Assembly (NCBI GenBank): GCA_035942915.1
Contig: DASZCR010000351.1
Span: 1-5,382, forward strand
DNA from: DASZCR01 sp035942915
GTDB taxonomy: Bacteria > Acidobacteriota > Blastocatellia > Pyrinomonadales > Pyrinomonadaceae
Direction of reading: 5' to 3'
Length of the DNA: 5,382 bases
Shown here: piece after piece, positions 1 to 3,060 of the stretch
Layout of the letters: each line of letters opens with the position of its first letter
How positions within the stretch are numbered: the stretch's first letter is position 1
Translations under genes and position numbers: made by a program
Notes under the pieces: generated by a model
What the model was told of the DNA's origin: nothing
The model's database searches: none
Seen by the model: only the letters and a program-made list of their open reading frames with translations

Positions 1-62
1 GTGGGGGGGGCGGGGGGGCCCGCCGCCGAGTGTGCTTCGGGTACGGGGTCAACCTCTGCCAT
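1..62 (-). CDS. ctaD: Start of next cox gene, probably cytochrome c oxidase subunit I (5' end only)
   Basis: Only the first 20 codons are in the window. An ATG at 62-60 is preceded by a good Shine-Dalgarno sequence and the frame stays open to the window edge. The visible peptide begins MAEVDPVPEAH and continues into a Ala/Pro-rich stretch ending in PPAPP. This fits the short variable cytoplasmic N-terminus that precedes the first membrane helix of haem-copper oxidase subunit I, but no conserved residue of the family is visible. The assignment therefore rests on context: the gene directly follows coxB with a 54-base gap, the commonest position for ctaD in bacterial cox operons. Subunit I would carry haem a, haem a3 and CuB, and depend on the ctaB product two genes upstream. 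The proline codons lie in long C runs, which makes this edge prone to homopolymer sequencing error. Another cox gene, for example subunit III, is possible. Confidence 0.6.
   Translation of the reverse strand, partial: MAEVDPVPEAHSAAGPPAPP
3..18 (+). other. G8-C-G7 homopolymer tract
   Basis: Eight G, one C, then seven G at 3-18. On the coding (minus) strand these are C runs encoding the Pro-rich N-terminus of the presumed ctaD. The G-rich strand is the template strand and has the composition of a possible G-quadruplex former. Tracts of this type are also where assemblies and base callers make length errors, and any error here would shift the ctaD frame. Confidence 0.6.
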
Positions 63-69
63 CTTTTAT

Positions 70-75
70 CTCCTC
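70..75 (-). promoter_or_regulatory. Ribosome binding site of presumed ctaD
   Basis: The minus strand reads GAGGAG seven bases before the ATG at 62-60. This is a strong Shine-Dalgarno match at normal spacing and is the main reason to accept this start although only 20 codons are visible. Confidence 0.75.
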
Positions 76-116
76 TCGATGCGGCGCGCCTCCTGCGTGC
101 CGTATCGTCCGGGGAT

Positions 117-965
117 TCAGTATTTCGGTAGCGGATACTTCCTCGACAACTCGCTGACGCGCGCCGGGAACTTCGATTGGTCGAGCGCCATCAACTCCCT
201 GTATTCATCGGGCGGCAGCACCAGCATATAGGCCTTCATCTTGTAATGAAGCTGCCCGCACAACTCTGCGCAGGCGATTTCGTAGCGCCCGACCTTTTCC
301 GGCTTGAAGTGTACGTCGATGCCGAGACCGGGCACGGCGTCCTGTTTGAAGCGAAGCTGCGGAACCCAGAACGAATGTGTCACGTCGCGCGCGCGCAGCA
401 GGAGTTGGACGGGACGATTGACCTCTGTGACGAGCGTCGAGATGACCACATCGTCGCGCGCGGCGGCGTCCTCAGAATCAAGCCCCATGAAGTTGAGTGA
501 CGAGTCGTCAATCTTGGCCGGGTCTGTGCGGCCAAACTGATTGTCGGGGCCGGGGTAGTGAAAGTTCCACTGGAACTGCTGCGCGAGGACGTGCACCTGC
601 GAAGAGCCCGCAGGGGCTTTCTCGAAGTGCAGCCCCGCCCAGACGCGCTGGCCGAGGACGGCGACCGAGATAAAAATCAGCGCCGTGATACCCGTCCAGA
701 GCATCTCCATGCGGTTGTTGCCGTGTGAGTAGACGGCGCGCGAGGTGTCGCCGGGTCGCGCGCGAAACTTCCAGAGCGCGATGCCGAGACCAATCTGCGC
801 GGCGGCAAACGAGACGCCGACGACGATGATGGTCAGGATAAACTGCCGGTCGTAGGCCGGGCCGTGCTCGGAGATGGTCTGCGGAAACCACCACCGCCCG
901 TCCAGAAACATCCAGACCGAGACGATTGTCATCAGCCAGATAAACAAAGCCAGCGCACGACCCAT
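117..965 (-). CDS. coxB: Cytochrome c oxidase subunit II (CuA subunit)
   Basis: This 282-residue protein accepts electrons at a binuclear copper centre (CuA) outside the membrane and passes them to haem a in subunit I. Hydrophobic segments lie at about residues 4-21, 42-65 and 88-106. The second and third are the usual two membrane helices, and the first is a signal peptide or an extra anchor. The globular domain has the aromatic patch QFQWNFHYP (130-138) and every CuA ligand: H197 (VTHSFWVP), then C232, E234, C236, H240 and M243 in a C-x-E-x-C-x3-H-x2-M motif. There is no CxxCH and no fused cytochrome c domain, so the electron donor must be a separate protein. The stretch from about 140 to 172 is a polar, acidic insertion between the aromatic patch and the next strand. 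An in-frame ATG at 1049 is rejected: its extra 28 codons are a translation of the intergenic repeat, while the ATG at 965 has a good ribosome binding site. The gene is also called ctaC. Confidence 0.97.
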   Translation of the reverse strand: MGRALALFIWLMTIVSVWMFLDGRWWFPQTISEHGPAYDRQFILTIIVVGVSFAAAQIGLGIALWKFRARPGDTSRAVYSHGNNRMEMLWTGITALIFISVAVLGQRVWAGLHFEKAPAGSSQVHVLAQQFQWNFHYPGPDNQFGRTDPAKIDDSSLNFMGLDSEDAAARDDVVISTLVTEVNRPVQLLLRARDVTHSFWVPQLRFKQDAVPGLGIDVHFKPEKVGRYEIACAELCGQLHYKMKAYMLVLPPDEYRELMALDQSKFPARVSELSRKYPLPKY

Positions 966-973
966 TTGACTGA

Positions 974-980
974 CTCCTTT
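974..980 (-). promoter_or_regulatory. Ribosome binding site of coxB (decides the start)
   Basis: The minus strand reads AAAGGAG, eight bases before the ATG at 965-963. It fixes the coxB start at 965 rather than at the upstream in-frame ATG at 1049, which lies inside the intergenic repeat. Confidence 0.85.
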
Positions 981-989
981 GCGGATTAG

Positions 990-1063
990 GTGAGAGGTGA
1001 TAAGTGAGAGGTGATGGGATAAAAACTGACTTCTCCTCTCACCTCTCACCCATCACCTATCAC
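990..1063. repeat. Inverted heptamer-repeat element A (ctaB-coxB gap)
   Basis: On the plus strand the left arm (990-1017) is four tandem heptamers: GTGAGAG, GTGATAA, GTGAGAG and GTGATGG. The right arm (1036-1063) read on the minus strand is also four heptamers: GTGATAG, GTGATGG, GTGAGAG and GTGAGAG. The arms pair at about 23 of 28 positions across an 18-base A-rich loop that begins GAT and ends CTC. The element takes up 74 bases of the 94-base region between ctaB and coxB. Its outermost heptamer overlaps the ctaB stop codon, and it ends nine bases before the coxB ribosome binding site. As RNA it would form a long imperfect hairpin. No U-run follows, so it is not a standard terminator. It is related to the element at 2005-2081. 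Confidence 0.85.
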
Positions 1064-1989
1064 TGATTCATCACCATCAGACCGAACAGCAACGGCAGGT
1101 ACAGGACTGACGCGAGCAGCAGGCGTCGGGCGTTGCGCCGCGTCGTCGAGAAGGCGGCGATGAGGCTGCTGGCGAGAAAGAGCAAGCCCAACGCGAACGC
1201 CCCATAAAAGTAGTATGTGCCGGTCGTCCCCAGAATGGTGGGAAAGAGGCTGACGGGGACGAGCAGCATCGTCCAGATGACTATCTGCTGCGCCGTCATC
1301 CGCCCTTCCGGCTCGACTACAGGCAGCATCACAATCCCTGCGCGCGCGTAGTCTTCCTTGTACATCCACGCGATGGCGAGAAAGTGCGGAAACTGCCACA
1401 GAAAGAGGATGGCAAAGAGCACCCACGCCTCGACGTTGGCCGAACCGCTCGCGGCCGTCCATCCCATCAACGGCGGCATCGCGCCGGGGAACGCGCCGAC
1501 GATAGTGGAGACGGACGTGCGCGTCTTCAGAGGCGTGTAGCAGAGCAGGTAGCCGACGACCACCCCGACGCCGAGAAGCGCCGTCAGCGGATTAACCAGC
1601 AGCGCCAGATAGGCTTCGGCCAGAATGGTCAGCGCCAGCCCGAAGCGGAGCGCGCCCTGCGCGGAGAGTTTGCCCGTCGGCAGAGGGCGCGTCGCCGTCC
1701 GCCGCATCAGGCGGTCGAGGTCGCGCTCCATGTACTGATTGAGCGTCGCAATGCCGGAAGAGAGCAGCGCGATGCCGAAGAGTGTGTGAAACAGGAGCGC
1801 GTAATCAATCGCGCCCTTCGAGGCGAGCGAGAAACCTGCGGCCGAGGTGAGCACGATGAGCGTCGTGATGCGCGGCTTCGTCAACTCGACGTAAGCGCCG
1901 AAGCGTTCGCGCAGGGCGAGCGGCGAACGCTCGTCGGCTGTCACGGCCACCTCCGCCGTCGTATGAATATCTATTGCCAGACCCTTCAT
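1060..1989 (-). CDS. ctaB: Protohaem IX farnesyltransferase (haem O synthase)
   Basis: This 309-residue integral membrane prenyltransferase of the UbiA superfamily adds a farnesyl group to haem b to give haem O, the precursor of haem A for the oxidase. The first prenyl-diphosphate-binding motif is at residues 84-102: N84, E88, D92, then MRRT and RPL. The second conserved loop is at 210-223, YKEDYARAGIVMLP. Also typical are the early ELTKPRI (35-41), YTPLKTRT (151-158) and the LWQFPHFLAIAW helix (197-208). The hydrophobic pattern fits about nine membrane helices, and the length is normal for CtaB/CyoE. E88 stands where many homologues have Asp; I regard this as a common variant. The only good start is the ATG at 1989, with AAAGGAA close upstream at a rather short spacing. 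The stop TGA is followed at once by an in-frame TAG, both inside the adjoining repeat element. Both flanking gaps are filled with the heptamer elements. Confidence 0.97.
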   Translation of the reverse strand: MKGLAIDIHTTAEVAVTADERSPLALRERFGAYVELTKPRITTLIVLTSAAGFSLASKGAIDYALLFHTLFGIALLSSGIATLNQYMERDLDRLMRRTATRPLPTGKLSAQGALRFGLALTILAEAYLALLVNPLTALLGVGVVVGYLLCYTPLKTRTSVSTIVGAFPGAMPPLMGWTAASGSANVEAWVLFAILFLWQFPHFLAIAWMYKEDYARAGIVMLPVVEPEGRMTAQQIVIWTMLLVPVSLFPTILGTTGTYYFYGAFALGLLFLASSLIAAFSTTRRNARRLLLASVLYLPLLFGLMVMNQ

Positions 1990-1992
1990 GTA

Positions 1993-1999
1993 TTCCTTT
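1993..1999 (-). promoter_or_regulatory. Weak, close ribosome binding site of ctaB
   Basis: The minus strand reads AAAGGAA only three bases from the ATG at 1989-1987. Match and spacing are poorer than for the neighbouring genes, which may make ctaB the least efficiently translated gene in the window. It sits five bases downstream (in the transcript) of the strong hairpin of element B. Confidence 0.55.
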
Positions 2000-2004
2000 A
2001 CTTG

Positions 2005-2081
2005 GTGATAGGTGATGAGTGATAGGTGATAGGATTAAGAAACAGGCTTTCTCTTATCACCTATCACTCATCACCTATCAC
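2005..2081. repeat. Inverted heptamer-repeat element B (lipoprotein-ctaB gap)
   Basis: The plus-strand left arm (2005-2032) is four tandem heptamers: GTGATAG, GTGATGA, GTGATAG and GTGATAG. The right arm (2054-2081) on the minus strand is GTGATAG, GTGATGA, GTGATAG and GTGATAA. The arms pair at 27 of 28 positions around a 21-base loop, and AGAAA (2038-2042) with TTTCT (2048-2052) can add an inner stem. The element takes up 77 of the 97 bases between the lipoprotein gene and ctaB. It starts five bases after the lipoprotein stop codon and ends five bases before the ctaB ribosome binding site. In the operon transcript it would be a very stable hairpin, plausibly an RNase III substrate or a barrier to exonucleases, but no function is shown by the sequence. 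Loop ends and arm lengths match element A. Confidence 0.92.
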
Positions 2082-2086
2082 TTTCT

Positions 2087-2983
2087 TCAGTGCTGGTGGC
2101 CGAGATAAGGCACTTCGAGCGCGGGCATGACGGTCAGCGAGCCGCCGCCGGAGAACTCGGCCGTCATCTGTCCGCCGTCGAACCTGAAGGTGGCTTCCTT
2201 CGTCTCCTTCGCGCCGATGGTGATGCTCTGCGTCTGCTCCTGTTTGAACTTCTCGTGCCACGCGACGAGCGTGTAAGTGCCCGGCGGCAGCCCCTTAATC
2301 TCGAACTTTCCATCCGGGCCGCTGACGGCGAAGAACGGATGCGAGAGGACGCCGACGTAAGCCTTCATCCAGGGGTGCTGGTTGCACTTGACGGGAATGA
2401 GCGTTTCGGGGCGCGTGAAGGTGCGCTCGAAGGGAGGCGCGCCCGGCCCTTGCGACGGGTTGCTCTTCTCGTTTTTCGCCGCTTGCAGGTTGATGTTGTG
2501 CGAAGTCTGGTCGCTGTTGGTCACAGAGAGTTTCTGTCTGACCTGTACGCCGAGGACGTGCGGCACGTACTGGCAGCCGTCCTGGTCGAGCACCTGCGCC
2601 TGCGCGGGCGGCTCGAAGCCGAGACTGTTGATGTTCTTGTTATCGGCCGTCTTCCCGTCCTTGACGTAGACAAAGACGTTCTGCAAAGCGCCGTTGTTGA
2701 CCACGACATCTTCGGCGACCGCGTTGGAGTTCTTCGACTCGCAGACGGAGTCGGCGCTCATGCTGATAGTTTTCGCTTCCGGCGGAGTGCCGACGAAGTT
2801 GACGACGCCCGTCAGCGTGCCTTCGTTCCCTGTCGGCTTGTAAGGCGTGACGGCGGCCTGCGTGTCTGTGCCCTCCTCCTCAGCCAGTTCGTCGTCGTCG
2901 TCGCCGCAGGCGACGGAGAAGCCGAGCAGACAGAGGGCGACGAGGAGCGCGACGAGAAAGCGCGCGCGTTTAAAAGGGGTCAC
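2087..2983 (-). CDS. Lipoprotein with amicyanin-like copper site and carboxypeptidase-regulatory-like domain
   Basis: The 298-residue product starts with basic residues and a hydrophobic segment (9-25) ending in FSVAC, a slightly atypical lipobox. C26 would be lipidated, anchoring the protein outside the inner membrane. An acidic, flexible stretch (28-45) follows. The core (about 55-215) looks like a cupredoxin: H162 in TSHNI, then C200, H203 and M206 in KCNQHPWM. The C-x2-H-x2-M spacing and the 38-residue gap from the first His match the type 1 copper site of amicyanin. C81 and C137 could form a disulfide. Residues 217-268 (SGPDGKFEIKGLPPGTYTLVAWHE) are a carboxypeptidase-regulatory-like beta sandwich. 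The GTG start at 2983 follows a perfect Shine-Dalgarno sequence. Its place between a multiheme cytochrome and cox genes suggests periplasmic electron transfer or copper delivery to CuA. This is inference, and copper binding is untested. Confidence 0.85.
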   Translation of the reverse strand: MTPFKRARFLVALLVALCLLGFSVACGDDDDELAEEEGTDTQAAVTPYKPTGNEGTLTGVVNFVGTPPEAKTISMSADSVCESKNSNAVAEDVVVNNGALQNVFVYVKDGKTADNKNINSLGFEPPAQAQVLDQDGCQYVPHVLGVQVRQKLSVTNSDQTSHNINLQAAKNEKSNPSQGPGAPPFERTFTRPETLIPVKCNQHPWMKAYVGVLSHPFFAVSGPDGKFEIKGLPPGTYTLVAWHEKFKQEQTQSITIGAKETKEATFRFDGGQMTAEFSGGGSLTVMPALEVPYLGHQH

Positions 2984-2991
2984 TGAAAGAT

Positions 2992-2999
2992 TCCTCCTT
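2992..2999 (-). promoter_or_regulatory. Strong ribosome binding site of the lipoprotein gene (decides GTG start)
   Basis: The minus strand reads AAGGAGGA eight bases before the GTG at 2983-2981. It is the best Shine-Dalgarno match in the window, and it supports the GTG start, after which the signal sequence begins at once. Confidence 0.85.
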
Positions 3000-3038
3000 A
3001 AGAAAGAAAAGATTGCTCATATGATACCCCCAAACACG

Positions 3039-3060
3039 CTACGGCCGGAAACCGCCGTAG
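3039..3060. other. Hairpin over the cytochrome stop codon
   Basis: CTACGGC (3039-3045) and GCCGTAG (3054-3060) are perfect inverted repeats. GG and CC inside extend the stem to nine pairs with one bulge around an AAA/TTT loop. On the coding strand it covers the last codons and the TAG stop of the multiheme cytochrome gene. What follows is CGTGTTTGGGGG, with no U-run, so it is at most a weak or non-standard terminator or an mRNA-stabilising hairpin. Confidence 0.4.

Noticed and set aside
83..90. GGCGCGCC palindrome in the coxB-ctaD gap
   Set aside because: A single eight-base palindrome is expected in GC-rich DNA, and nothing around it suggests an operator.
966..1049. In-frame N-terminal extension of coxB starting at the ATG at 1049
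   Set aside because: The 28 extra residues are a translation of the heptamer repeat, and they would displace the hydrophobic N-terminus. The ATG at 965 has a clear ribosome binding site.
990..2081. Heptamer arrays as a CRISPR array
   Set aside because: The units are only seven bases, directly adjoining without spacers, and arranged as inverted arms.
2005..2081. Element B as a rho-independent terminator
   Set aside because: The stem is far longer and less GC-rich than usual, no U-run follows on the transcribed strand, and the cox genes downstream need read-through.
2090..2986. 298-codon open frame on the plus strand opposite the lipoprotein gene
   Set aside because: It is the mirror of a GC-rich coding gene, with Arg/Val/Leu-rich composition and no recognisable domain, while the minus strand has a lipobox, a copper motif and a perfect ribosome binding site.
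2971..3020. 16-codon upstream mini-ORF (ATG at 3020-3018) overlapping the lipoprotein start
   Set aside because: It has no good ribosome binding site of its own and no feature beyond its length. An AT-richer gap yields such frames by chance.
2984..3038. Possible promoter in the gap before the lipoprotein gene (TATCAT-like sequence)
   Set aside because: There is no matching -35 sequence at proper spacing, and the AT-rich bases are explained by the ribosome binding site spacer.
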